Below, one piece after another: positions 46,484 through 55,294 of a DNA stretch of 64,000 nucleotides (position 1 is its first letter; each line of letters begins with the position of its first letter). A program made the translations under genes and the position numbers. Below the pieces are notes generated by a model, which saw only the letters and a list, made by a program, of their open reading frames with translations, searched no databases and was not told where the DNA came from. Origin of the DNA: Methanoregulaceae archaeon UBA467 (GTDB taxonomy: Archaea > Halobacteriota > Methanomicrobia > Methanomicrobiales > Methanospirillaceae); contig DASP01000013.1 of NCBI GenBank assembly GCA_002503825.1, positions 21,968 to 85,967 on the forward strand. Direction: 5' to 3'.

Positions 46484-47473
46484 TCAGGTTTTTAATGCCC
46501 TGAAACGGTCCAATGCATTCTGTAAGGTCTGCTGTGTGGAGCCACCCTGTCTCTGCTGGCGTATCTGGTCAAGCAGTGAAGTGGCGGGGCTCCCACCCTG
46601 GCCGGGTGTTGTTCCTGAACTGCTGCCCGGCTCCATCCTGATATTAAGAGTAACGAGTTGCGATGCCGTAACATACACGGTCTTTTGATAATCATTATAA
46701 CCCGGTTTGGTGAGGGTGACTATTCTCTGGCCTGGCGGAACCTCTTTGATGATCCGCGGGGATGAACCGTAGAGGATTCCATCGATAAAGACGTTTGCAC
46801 CGGACGGGATGGTGGAAACATAGATGTTCCCGGTTTTCGAAGTCGGGTTTCCAATTGTGACCTGGTCTGCAAACACAACTGCATCGTCTGCCATGACAGT
46901 AATTTTGACGGTGCCTGGTTCAGACGAATAAATCCGGAATGGAATCACGGAATCCGGACCCCCGGAAACCTTTGTCCCGGACACCATGAATGAAGTGACC
47001 ACATTGGATTTTGTATCCTGGACTGTCCCGCCAAGGTTCACCTGGAATGTTCCGTACTCGCTCGGGACCGACAGACTTTTTGCGTATATTCCATTTGTTG
47101 AATACCCTGAGATATTCACCTGGCGGTATTCGTGGTGCGGGTCGTCGGGAATGGGATAGTCGTTGAAGAGAATATTATTGTAGATAGTATTCTGGTTCCT
47201 TACACTGAATGAACCATTTACTAGCTTGAATGGCATTGTTATGTTGCTTGTGACAAATGTGTACTCTCCCCCGGGCACCGCATCCATCATCATCTCAACG
47301 GCGAGAGAAAGTTTTGTATTATTCGGCAGGTCCTGTACATGAACTCTTAATTCATCACCGGAATTTATCTGGTGAGGTTCAATATAGACTGTAATTGCAC
47401 TGACACATGATACGATCATGAGTACACTTAGAATGATTCCCCCCAGCAATCTGTAAATTTTCAATTTAATCAC
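46484..47473 (-). CDS. Exported PEGA-domain protein
   Basis: A 329-residue protein. Signal peptide (1-26), an N-terminal beta module starting ITVYIEPHQINSGDELRVHV (shared with the protein at 37066), then a PEGA domain at about 216-285 (IYVSTIPSGANVFIDGILYG, PGQRIVTLTKPGYNDY) and a Gln/Gly-rich tail ending NALDRFRALKT without an anchor. PEGA domains are extracellular carbohydrate- or protein-contact modules. 47474-47725 upstream holds its promoter and two small hairpins. Confidence 0.8.
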   Translation of the reverse strand: MIKLKIYRLLGGIILSVLMIVSCVSAITVYIEPHQINSGDELRVHVQDLPNNTKLSLAVEMMMDAVPGGEYTFVTSNITMPFKLVNGSFSVRNQNTIYNNILFNDYPIPDDPHHEYRQVNISGYSTNGIYAKSLSVPSEYGTFQVNLGGTVQDTKSNVVTSFMVSGTKVSGGPDSVIPFRIYSSEPGTVKITVMADDAVVFADQVTIGNPTSKTGNIYVSTIPSGANVFIDGILYGSSPRIIKEVPPGQRIVTLTKPGYNDYQKTVYVTASQLVTLNIRMEPGSSSGTTPGQGGSPATSLLDQIRQQRQGGSTQQTLQNALDRFRALKT

Positions 47474-47725
47474 CTGTTGGTTAATGCATTGCTATATGGT
47501 GGTGCGACGATAAACTTTACTCTTCCTTTGATGAGATCCATTTTAATTTGACAGTACTCACTCTCCGGTTTCCAGATGAGGCCTCAATAAAAAGAGGCAT
47601 TTAATATTCCTGATCGGGAATAACCGTCTTCGGAGCGCTTCGTTGTTGCGAAATCATACGCGGATTGAAAAAATGGCTGAAAATCCGGCCCAGTCTTTTT
47701 ATTATATAATGGGGAGATAAATGAG

Positions 47726-48369
47726 ATGATAGCGGGTATTCAAGGGAACGATTTTGATTTAACCCGGCTGGACACGGTTATCCGGGAATTAGAAACCGGA
47801 CCTTTCAACTGCATCACCGTCAGAAATAAGGATGAAGGGACCAGCGCGCCGGCAGGTTTTTTTTCTGAGATTTTGCCGATTACAGGGAGTGAATTCTCCG
47901 GAACCATTGAAACAACCTGCGGAGCAGGAACTACCGGGATGACTGACTCTGGTGAACAGGTATTCAGAACGCATATGCCAAAAGTTGCCCTTGTTTCCGG
48001 TGATACTTTGGTTCTTGCACCTGCTGCCGCGATAGTCGCTGCAAAGAAGGGGACACGGGCCTGGCACATATCGAAGCCGGGCTCCGCAGCTACAACAGGT
48101 CAGATCAGTCAGAAATTAACCGGGTCGTTATTGACCACATCTCCCGCTACCTTTTTGCACCTGATGAATCTGCGCGTGAGACCCTGGTCAGGGAAGGAAT
48201 TGATGAACCCCGGATATCGGTATCCGGGAATGGGACCGACGGAACAGACTGGTGGATACAGGACCCCGGGATGCGAAATATCCCTGTTAAGATAGTTGCA
48301 ACCCTCCTTCAGAGTGCGTATCAGAGCATGTTCAGGGACTGTCCGGCGGCGGGTGCAACTCATCACTGA
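47726..48369 (+). pseudogene. UDP-GlcNAc 2-epimerase (WecB-like), frameshifted and truncated
   Basis: The first frame runs from 47726 with VIRELE and VALVSGDTLVLAPAAAIVAA, matching WecB up to about 48055. The family sequence then continues in another frame: HIEAGLRSYNRSDQSEINRV, then VIDHISRYLFAPDESARETL and VREGIDEPRISVSGN. An extra AC in GGGGACACGGGC would explain the shift. After VSGN the next 45 residues do not follow the family and a stop occurs at 48367, so about half of the enzyme is gone. The active WecB would make UDP-ManNAc for surface glycans. Confidence 0.75.
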
Positions 48370-48449
48370 AGGATAAATAATTTCTTCCGTTTTTTGGCTG
48401 AAGGGATAGACAGCACCCTTTTATTGTGCATTATCCAGAAACGTTATAC

Positions 48450-49796
48450 ATGGATGTTGAGGAGTTCGTCCGCCGGAAATTGAGTAATGGTCTTGACGAG
48501 GATACCGTATGCAGTGATCTGGCGGATCACCTCATGGCATTAAAACCGGAGACTGATGCCCCGTATGCCAGGGCGTTTGCCATGGCAGTTATCGATGAAG
48601 TGCGTAATACGAGTAATCTTTCAGGAGACCTTTTTTCATTTGAGCCGGCCGGGGTGAAGATGGGGGAGTTCGGGGTTGGTTCCCGTGGGACAGGCGATTT
48701 TTATGCTCACCGGCAGCTTGCCCGGATTATCGGGAAGACCGGGGCATCGGTCGGTGTTGACGAGATGGACGATGCGGGAGCGGTTGTGCTTGAAAGCCCG
48801 GTTCCGAAGGGCTCAAAAGACAGGTATGTGATCTGTACTGTTGACGGTATGCATTCCCGGTTGTCCGATTTTCCGTTCCTTGCCGGGTTTCATGTCACCC
48901 GGGCGACTCTTCGTGATGTTTACGTCATGGGAGCCCGGCCAATAATGCTCTTTTCAGATATCCATGTCGCTGACGACGGAGATGTGGCAAAAATATTTGA
49001 TTATACCTCTGGCATCTGTGCAGTGGGTGAAGTGATGGACGTGCCGCTGGTAACCGGTTCAACCCTCAGGATAGGTGGAGATATGGTCCTCGGAAGCCGC
49101 ATGACCGGTTGTGTCGGGGCAGTCGGGATCGCCGCCCACCTGACGGCACGAAAATCAACCCGTCCCGGGGACCTCCTCCTGATGACCGAAGGCGCTGGTG
49201 GCGGCACTGTTGCAACTGCAGCACTCTATTCAGGGTTTCCGGAAGTTGTCGAACATACCATCAACCTCTCTTTCCTCCAGGCATCAGAGGCGCTCCTTCA
49301 AAACCCGGTCATAAACGAGATCCATGCAATGACCGATGTGACAAACGGCGGGTTACGCGGGGATGTATTCGAGATGGCGGAGACTGCGGGGTGCCGGATC
49401 CTCGTTGAAAAGGAAAAAGTGGCAGGACTCGTCCAGCCCGATGTCCAGAAAATGTTTGATGCCTTATCGATTGATTTCCTCGGGGTCTCACTTGATTCGC
49501 TTCTTATCGTTGCGCCGCCCGGATCTGTAGGCGGGATCATCCGGACTGTTGAAAGTGCAGGAGTCAGGATTGCCGAGATAGGGCATGTCGAAGAAGGTCC
49601 TGCCGGGGCGGTACTGACGGTCGATGGCCGGCCGACGGATTTTACCCCCAGGTTCAGGGAAGCTGCATACACCCCGGTGAAAAAAGTGGTGGATACACAC
49701 GCCCGGAATTTCGAAGAGATGAAAGCACGTGTATCCTCTGCAGCCGATGCGGCAATTGAAAAGAAATTAAGAATTATTTCGCGCCTGAAAAAATAA
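48450..49796 (+). CDS. AIR synthase (PurM/SelD/HypE)-like protein
   Basis: A 448-residue protein of the PurM superfamily. It has a 75-residue helical N-terminal extension, then the N-domain (GVGSRGTGDFYAHRQLARII; TVDGMHSRLSDFPFLAGFHV; RDVYVMGARPIMLFSDI) and C-domain (MTDVTNGGLRGDVFEMAETA; FLGVSLDSLLIV). Such proteins use ATP to activate a substrate. The precise reaction is unknown; it is not a standard PurM, SelD or thiL by layout. The ATG at 48450 is preferred to GTG 48426, as a TATA-like TTTTATTG lies about 27 bases before it. Confidence 0.8.
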   Translation: MDVEEFVRRKLSNGLDEDTVCSDLADHLMALKPETDAPYARAFAMAVIDEVRNTSNLSGDLFSFEPAGVKMGEFGVGSRGTGDFYAHRQLARIIGKTGASVGVDEMDDAGAVVLESPVPKGSKDRYVICTVDGMHSRLSDFPFLAGFHVTRATLRDVYVMGARPIMLFSDIHVADDGDVAKIFDYTSGICAVGEVMDVPLVTGSTLRIGGDMVLGSRMTGCVGAVGIAAHLTARKSTRPGDLLLMTEGAGGGTVATAALYSGFPEVVEHTINLSFLQASEALLQNPVINEIHAMTDVTNGGLRGDVFEMAETAGCRILVEKEKVAGLVQPDVQKMFDALSIDFLGVSLDSLLIVAPPGSVGGIIRTVESAGVRIAEIGHVEEGPAGAVLTVDGRPTDFTPRFREAAYTPVKKVVDTHARNFEEMKARVSSAADAAIEKKLRIISRLKK

Positions 49797-49798
49797 GA

Positions 49799-50533
49799 CT
49801 AATTTTTTTTGTCCGGTTTTTTCCCGCTTGCAAGAATATTATATGCCAGGTAAGGGATGTTCTGCTCAACAAAGGGCTCAATTTTCCTTGCGATATCGTA
49901 GAGCGGGTCGATTAGGTTCAGGTGGGCAAAAGAGCATTTTTTGATATGAATACCTGAGAAACCAGCTTCTGAAAAGAGACTGTACAACTCTTCCCTGCTG
50001 TAATAATGCTCACTAAAGGCGCCCATACCGACATGCCTGATTTTCATGGCTTCCCCGATCTGGTACACCGCCGGAAGGCCGGATGTAAATACGTTTTTTC
50101 CCAGCGTGCAGATTACGGCAGTTCCGCCGGGTTTAAGCACCCGGTATGCCTCTGCCAGCATTTCATCCGGATTTTTAAGGTAACTAAATGCAAGAAGGCT
50201 CGAAAGCGCATCGAATGAAGCGTCCCTGAAGGGCAGGACTTCCGCCGTTCCAACGGTGAAACTGCTTGTCGCACAACGCCTGCAGGCCCGCTGGACCATT
50301 CCCCTGCTGATGTCAAGGCCGACCGCCTGCCCTCCTGCAGCGATATATCTCTGGACAAACAGGCCTGTACCACACCCGAGATCAAGTAATTTTCGCCGTT
50401 TTGGGAGACTATCCATTACGTGCCGGCTGATATGGCCATAATATGACTTGCCCCGTTTCATGTCATAACGATGGTCATAAATGTCTGCTATTTCGTCATA
50501 GTGCTGCTGAATTTTGTCCTGGCACCCGTTCAT
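49799..50533 (-). CDS. Class I SAM-dependent methyltransferase
   Basis: A 244-residue protein with SAM motif I LLDLGCGTGLFVQRY, motif II GLDISRGMVQRA, the TAEVLPFRDASFDALSS segment and RVLKPGGTAVI. This is the UbiE/Coq5-like fold; the substrate is not known. It overlaps the RFC-like gene by ATGA and converges with the PurM-like gene with two bases between stops. It ends the long minus-strand run. Confidence 0.88.
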   Translation of the reverse strand: MNGCQDKIQQHYDEIADIYDHRYDMKRGKSYYGHISRHVMDSLPKRRKLLDLGCGTGLFVQRYIAAGGQAVGLDISRGMVQRACRRCATSSFTVGTAEVLPFRDASFDALSSLLAFSYLKNPDEMLAEAYRVLKPGGTAVICTLGKNVFTSGLPAVYQIGEAMKIRHVGMGAFSEHYYSREELYSLFSEAGFSGIHIKKCSFAHLNLIDPLYDIARKIEPFVEQNIPYLAYNILASGKKPDKKN

Positions 50534-51528
50534 GCAAATATCTCCCCGATGATTCGTGCTGCAAGTGCGTTGAGCTGGATATATTCATTATTCCCGTGTG
50601 AAAGAAGGTAATCCGTATCACCAATGGCAGCGGCAATCCTCGGATCATTGTACTCTCTTTTAAAGACAGTTTTCAGTTCCTGAAGTACTTCGCCTGAAGA
50701 CAGGCCGTACTCTATGATCAGGGTCTCGATCCTCCGTGTTGCAGCGTGAAGATCTCCTGACGAAATTGCTGAAAAAATGGCATTTGCAATGACATTGGTT
50801 TCAGTCTGGGAGAACCGGACAAGATCAAATGGCTCGCCCGACTGAAGCGTTACCTGCAGGAGCATGACGGCCTTCCTCATATCCCCCTGTGCGGCCCGGG
50901 TTATCAGGTCAAGGTCATCATCGCGGAGTGTTCCGGTGTCGCCGGTCTCCTCCACCATGATATGCCTGAGCTGACCCGTGATGACCTCGCCGGCCAGGGG
51001 TGCAAAGAAGAATGGGAGGCACCTTGAGCTGATCGCGGGAATCAGGGCACCGGGATGACTGGTAGTAAAAATAAACCTGCATGTCCCGCTGTATCGTTCC
51101 ATTATTCTTCGAAGCCCCTGCTGGGCCTCCCGGGTGAGAGCTGATGCTCCTTCGAACACGAGTAACCGGAACGGTGCATCAAGCGGACGCAATGATGCAT
51201 GCCATCGTATAATATTTTTAAAATTAACAAGAAGAGATTCATCTTTACGGTAAATATGGGAATATTTTTCGTTCTCTTCGAGATATTTCCGGCCCAGGAA
51301 AAACAGATCGCCGGTCTGGATGCAGGTCATGTTCTCGTCGCAATAATCCCCGTAGAGAGTGCGTGACAGGCACCCGATACTTGCGGTCTTCCCGGTCCCG
51401 TGCGGTCCGCAGAGCAGGAGGTGCGGCAGGCTCCCGGTGCGTGCAAAGGTTTCAAGGTGCGTTATGATTCGTTCCTGCCCGAGTATCTTATTAAATGAAT
51501 CCGGCCTGTATTTTTCAATCCAGAGCAT
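50530..51528 (-). CDS. RFC small-subunit-like protein with degenerate Walker B
   Basis: A 332-residue clamp-loader-type AAA+ protein. RFC box II-like WIEKYRPDSFNKILGQ, Walker A CGPHGTGKTAS, the SRC motif (ISSRC, arginine finger) and RAAQGDMRKAVMLLQ are all present. The Walker B position reads LLVFEGASAL where RFC has LFLDEADAL, so the DE pair is EG. It may be a non-hydrolysing partner of the canonical RfcS at 60005. It overlaps the PPS gene by 14 bases and lies inside the coenzyme A operon. Other methanogens carry a second RFC small subunit. Confidence 0.82.
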   Translation of the reverse strand: MLWIEKYRPDSFNKILGQERIITHLETFARTGSLPHLLLCGPHGTGKTASIGCLSRTLYGDYCDENMTCIQTGDLFFLGRKYLEENEKYSHIYRKDESLLVNFKNIIRWHASLRPLDAPFRLLVFEGASALTREAQQGLRRIMERYSGTCRFIFTTSHPGALIPAISSRCLPFFFAPLAGEVITGQLRHIMVEETGDTGTLRDDDLDLITRAAQGDMRKAVMLLQVTLQSGEPFDLVRFSQTETNVIANAIFSAISSGDLHAATRRIETLIIEYGLSSGEVLQELKTVFKREYNDPRIAAAIGDTDYLLSHGNNEYIQLNALAARIIGEIFA

Positions 51529-52246
51529 ATTTCAGCCTTCCTGCAATTTCGTCAAGTGCGGCTTTCAGGTACGTCCTGTTCTCATGGCAGGAGATCAGCT
51601 CTTCCGCATCCATTAAGGTCATATGTTCAAAAAAATGCGAAATATGCGGAATTGCCCGGGTCACTTCGTCGACGATGGTGAGACTTGCGGTCCGTGAAGT
51701 TCTCGAAAGAGGGTTGAGATCAACGGTGATAACTCTTTTGCCCATCTTCACAAGTGCCTCGCAGCGATCGCCATCTTCAAGGGGTACAAACACAACGTCG
51801 GCAGAAAAGATACCGTTCCTCAGGCAGAGTGCACGGTCATGAGTGAGTGGCACGAGCCGTTCTGCGGTCCCTTTCAGTACCCGCACCCCGGCAGACTCGA
51901 GGAAACGTGTAATTTTGTCCATCCGCTCTTCTGTCCGGTGAAAGAGGTTGACTTCCACGTCTATTCCGCTGACACACTGGAGGTCTGCGATCAGGGAAGC
52001 GGCAAGTGCGGCGGTATTGCCATTCACAGAAAAAACCGGTTTTTTTGCAGTTATTAGAAAAGCAGCTGCAGTTCTCGCAGCTTTTAGTGCAGGGTCCGTT
52101 GTTTTTTCGCCAAGAAGGTAATCGAATGCCTCTCCCCGCCCGTGTGCAGTCAGGCCCTCCAGCGAGACGATGCCTTTCCGGGCGCATTCTGCAAGATGCT
52201 CACGCATAACGAGCGATTTATACCTCGGGTGGTCTTCCGGTATCAT
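51515..52246 (-). CDS. 4-phosphopantoate--beta-alanine ligase (archaeal PPS)
   Basis: Archaeal phosphopantothenate synthetase, joining 4-phosphopantoate and beta-alanine with ATP, replacing bacterial PanC/PanK order. About 243 residues. Visible: IPEDHPRYKSLVMREHLA at the start, GLTAHGRGEAFDYLLGE, FSVNGNTAALAASLIADL, ADVVFVPLEDGDRCEALV and TVDLNPLSRTSRTASLTIVD. ATG at 52246 forms an ATGA overlap with the pantoate kinase; GTG 52252 is possible but less likely. Confidence 0.88.
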   Translation of the reverse strand: MIPEDHPRYKSLVMREHLAECARKGIVSLEGLTAHGRGEAFDYLLGEKTTDPALKAARTAAAFLITAKKPVFSVNGNTAALAASLIADLQCVSGIDVEVNLFHRTEERMDKITRFLESAGVRVLKGTAERLVPLTHDRALCLRNGIFSADVVFVPLEDGDRCEALVKMGKRVITVDLNPLSRTSRTASLTIVDEVTRAIPHISHFFEHMTLMDAEELISCHENRTYLKAALDEIAGRLKYALD

Positions 52247-53106
52247 ATACACGTCTCCAGGATTCTTACTCCTTCAGATGCAGCTTTCAACTCAAATATC
52301 TCCCCGAACCGTGAAAGAACACCGGCTGCTTCCCGGCCGTAGGCAAAAATGCCGTTCCCGAGCATGGTCATACTTGCCATGATGTCGAGGGAATCGCATT
52401 CTGCGAGGACTCTCCTGACTTCGGGGGTTAAAAGCCCGCTTTTTTCCGCAAAACTCCTTGAAAAGGAGAAAAAATCATGGACTGTCGCAGGGCAGTCTCC
52501 CGGGAATGCTGCTGCCACCTGCAGGAGACGTTCCGGTGACCCAAGGACTGACGGGGAATAGAGGGAGCTGAAATTCAGGGCAAAAACCGGGTCGTCAATG
52601 TCAAAATGCCTGGTTATCTCGGCACCGATTCCCGGACCTTTCCTGCAGTCCCGCCCGCCTGCCTGGCACGCGGCCACATCCCCGAGGCCTGTCCTGTGCA
52701 CGATTTCTGATTCGTGTGCGTAACCTGCACATTCTTCCCGTGATAACCCGAGATCGAATGCCACATTCATTGCTGATGCAGATGCCATCAGCGCGGCTGC
52801 GCTCAGTCCGAATCCTGCCCCTATCGGAAGCCTGCATTCGGTAATTATGCGGGCATTTATGCCGAACTGCTCCATTAGATAGATAATGGGCGGAGAGGCA
52901 TCGAATTCCCCGATGACTCTGCCCGATGTGTCCAGGCGACGGACACAAACGGATTTCAGGTCTGATTTCCCGACCCTGACCAGTACTCCTTCGTTGATGA
53001 CGATTCCGGCCCCGATGCTTCCTGTCGTAGAAAAATCGTCTCCCTTTACCGGCTTGAAATAACCTGAGATATGTCCGGGGCAGAATGCAGTCACATATGA
53101 TGGCAT
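52243..53106 (-). CDS. Pantoate kinase (archaeal PoK, GHMP family)
   Basis: GHMP kinase fold, 287 residues. AFCPGHISGYFKP at the start, the ATP-binding LPIGAGFGLSAAAL, and TGLGDVAACQAGG. It phosphorylates pantoate, the step before the ligase encoded just downstream. Together with coaBC upstream this provides coenzyme A synthesis from pantoate to 4'-phosphopantetheine. The 152-base gap 53107-53258 may carry its own promoter. Confidence 0.88.
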   Translation of the reverse strand: MPSYVTAFCPGHISGYFKPVKGDDFSTTGSIGAGIVINEGVLVRVGKSDLKSVCVRRLDTSGRVIGEFDASPPIIYLMEQFGINARIITECRLPIGAGFGLSAAALMASASAMNVAFDLGLSREECAGYAHESEIVHRTGLGDVAACQAGGRDCRKGPGIGAEITRHFDIDDPVFALNFSSLYSPSVLGSPERLLQVAAAFPGDCPATVHDFFSFSRSFAEKSGLLTPEVRRVLAECDSLDIMASMTMLGNGIFAYGREAAGVLSRFGEIFELKAASEGVRILETCI

Positions 53107-53258
53107 AACAGTATTTCACACACTCCGGGCTGCACGGCATCTGATCATACCGGCGGTCCCGCTGATTCCTTCATTATTATTGCTCCAATCAAATAATAAT
53201 CTGTTGAAAACAGCCTCTTCAGGTTCACGGTCAACACTACCGGGACAAATATCAGATG

Positions 53259-54428
53259 CTATTCCTGACCCCCTGTACGGAATCCGGGATGGTGGAGGAG
53301 AACCTCCCATATCATCCCTGCAACATCTTCTTTTGGCCCTTCTATGACCTTCTCTTCGAAAGCATCAATTAAAAGCACTGAATTTTCAAAAGACCCCATA
53401 GCCCCGGGTGTATTGACGACAACCATCATGATGCCGTCCCTGACCATTTTCCGTGCCTTTTCCAGTTCGTTCCAACCCAGTTTGAAGCCGACTGCGGGAA
53501 TACCATAACGACCTGTTACTTCGGGCAGGAGTTTTGGCAGCGGGTTAAGCCTCATATCGATCGTTTTGCCGCTTTCGATCTTTCCGCTGAAGTATTCAGG
53601 GGCAAAATCAGAGATTGCAGCTGCGCTGATATAGAGATCCACCTGCTCATTACTGCAGATATTCAGTACTGCCTCCCGCATATCAGATGCGGAAGATACC
53701 CTGATATTATTCACGACAGGGAAAGAATCCGCATGCACCACGGTCACACGGGCCCCGAGTCGCCATGCCCAGAGCGCGAGTGCCCTTCCCATCAGCCCGG
53801 TGGAACGGGTGGTAAGAACCCTGACATCATCCAGCGGCTCCCTGCACGGACCGCTGGTAATAAGGACGTGTCTCCCTGCAAGGGGTTTTTTGAACAATTC
53901 CCGTTCACATGCAAGGATTATTTCAGGAGTATCAGATATTTTTGCTTTACCCTCTTCTATGCGGGGGTCAGTCACCGTCACTCCCCACCCGCGCAGTTTT
54001 TGTATCGATTCAGTGATGGCAGGGTGGCGATACATGCTGTGGTGCATGGCAGGTACGATAACGACAGGCATACCTCTCCCAAGAGCGGTTGTGGCAAACG
54101 TGGTGACGGGAGTGTCATCAATCCCTGCGGTTATTTTACCGATCGTGTTTGCTGTACATGGAGCAATAAGAAGGAGGTCTGCGCATCCCCCGTCCCCGCA
54201 GAAAAGGACGTGTTCAACCATACCGCTGATCCTGGTTATAACCGGCCGGCCGGTCGCGTAGGTAAGGGCATCGGGGTGAATAATTCCGCATGCAGCCTGG
54301 CTCATTACCCCCTGGACTGTCGCGCCTTTTCTCCTTAGGGCGTGAACGAGTTTTATGGTCTCAACGGCCGCAATACTTCCTGTTACCGCCAGGACGATTG
54401 TCTTTCCCTTTATACTTCGCAGATTCAT
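53259..54428 (-). CDS. coaBC: Bifunctional phosphopantothenoylcysteine synthetase/decarboxylase
   Basis: A 389-residue fused CoaBC. CoaC part: VLAVTGSIAAVETIKLVHAL, LLLIAPCTANTIGKIT, PAMHHSMYRHPAI (with the catalytic-type histidine region). CoaB part from about 185: HVLITSGPCREPLDDVRVLT, STGLMGRALALWAW, DLYISAAAISDFAPE. It makes 4'-phosphopantetheine from phosphopantothenate and cysteine. The start at 54428 gives an ATGA overlap with the upstream gene; the frame to 54458 is not used. Confidence 0.92.
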   Translation of the reverse strand: MNLRSIKGKTIVLAVTGSIAAVETIKLVHALRRKGATVQGVMSQAACGIIHPDALTYATGRPVITRISGMVEHVLFCGDGGCADLLLIAPCTANTIGKITAGIDDTPVTTFATTALGRGMPVVIVPAMHHSMYRHPAITESIQKLRGWGVTVTDPRIEEGKAKISDTPEIILACERELFKKPLAGRHVLITSGPCREPLDDVRVLTTRSTGLMGRALALWAWRLGARVTVVHADSFPVVNNIRVSSASDMREAVLNICSNEQVDLYISAAAISDFAPEYFSGKIESGKTIDMRLNPLPKLLPEVTGRYGIPAVGFKLGWNELEKARKMVRDGIMMVVVNTPGAMGSFENSVLLIDAFEEKVIEGPKEDVAGMIWEVLLHHPGFRTGGQE

Positions 54429-55294
54429 GAAAGATACACATCCTGCACAAAATGCCATTGATGAGGGGCGTATTTTTTAATTTTCCTGGTAATTACCGAT
54501 GCATCAAACCCGTATTCGCCGGTTATGCCCTCGGGTGAGGGCGGGGCCGGACCCCTGCTGTGCACGTGGAGGACCGTGCCTTTCCCCGCGTGTTCCAGTG
54601 CATCAGGCAACATCGATAACGCATCAAAATGGCCCATGATAAAACGGTCATACAATCCGTCAAGACGGGTCCTGCAATCGCCGCACGAGACAGTGACCCT
54701 GTCTGTGACATGGTTTTCTTTACAGTTTCTCTGCAGGTATCCGCAGGTGACAGGGTTCAGTTCCATGGCATGCACATGTGCGCCCTTTCGTGCCACCGGG
54801 AGAGTGAAATACCCGATACCGGCGAACATATCGGCTACCCGTTCCCCTTTTTTTACAGCCCCGGACATCCGTTTTTTCTCCTCCCTGTTTCCCTGTGAAA
54901 ACATAACCCGGGATGGGTCGATCCAGTAAGAGATTCCTTCTTCCCTGTGGAGGACATCTCCTGTCTCACCTGCCAGCAGTTCGGTTTCCGGGATGCGTTC
55001 CACACCGTTTAAGGAACGGATCCACAGGATGCCGGCCGCACCCGTCTGTTTGTCAATCTCATCAATCTCTTTTTCAGTGGGTCTTATGCCGTGAACAACT
55101 GCAATATTCCCGATAAGCTGGTATCCGCGACCGGTATAGGGTTTGCGGTCCGCTAATTCGGTATCATACCGGTACCCGTCTTTCACCGGGATATGTGCCA
55201 TCCCGTTCTGAACCCATATGTGCCTGCCGGTGTCTCTCCATTCCTCGTCTTTGATCGTCGGGATCTCATTTAACGGAACGATCCGTGCCTTCAT
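54425..55294 (-). CDS. Trm5/Taw2-family tRNA wyosine-pathway enzyme (Taw2-like)
   Basis: A 289-residue class I fold with MFSQGNREEKKRM and DMFAGIGYFTLPVARKGAHV. Where Trm5 m1G37 methyltransferases have an NLPP-type motif, this reads RFIMGHFDALSM, closer to Taw2 (MGxxxS). Taw2 transfers the aminocarboxypropyl group to 4-demethylwyosine at tRNA-Phe position 37. Adjacent to nmd3 (TAAATG junction) and overlapping coaBC. A Trm5-type methyltransferase cannot be fully excluded. Confidence 0.78.
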   Translation of the reverse strand: MKARIVPLNEIPTIKDEEWRDTGRHIWVQNGMAHIPVKDGYRYDTELADRKPYTGRGYQLIGNIAVVHGIRPTEKEIDEIDKQTGAAGILWIRSLNGVERIPETELLAGETGDVLHREEGISYWIDPSRVMFSQGNREEKKRMSGAVKKGERVADMFAGIGYFTLPVARKGAHVHAMELNPVTCGYLQRNCKENHVTDRVTVSCGDCRTRLDGLYDRFIMGHFDALSMLPDALEHAGKGTVLHVHSRGPAPPSPEGITGEYGFDASVITRKIKKYAPHQWHFVQDVYLS

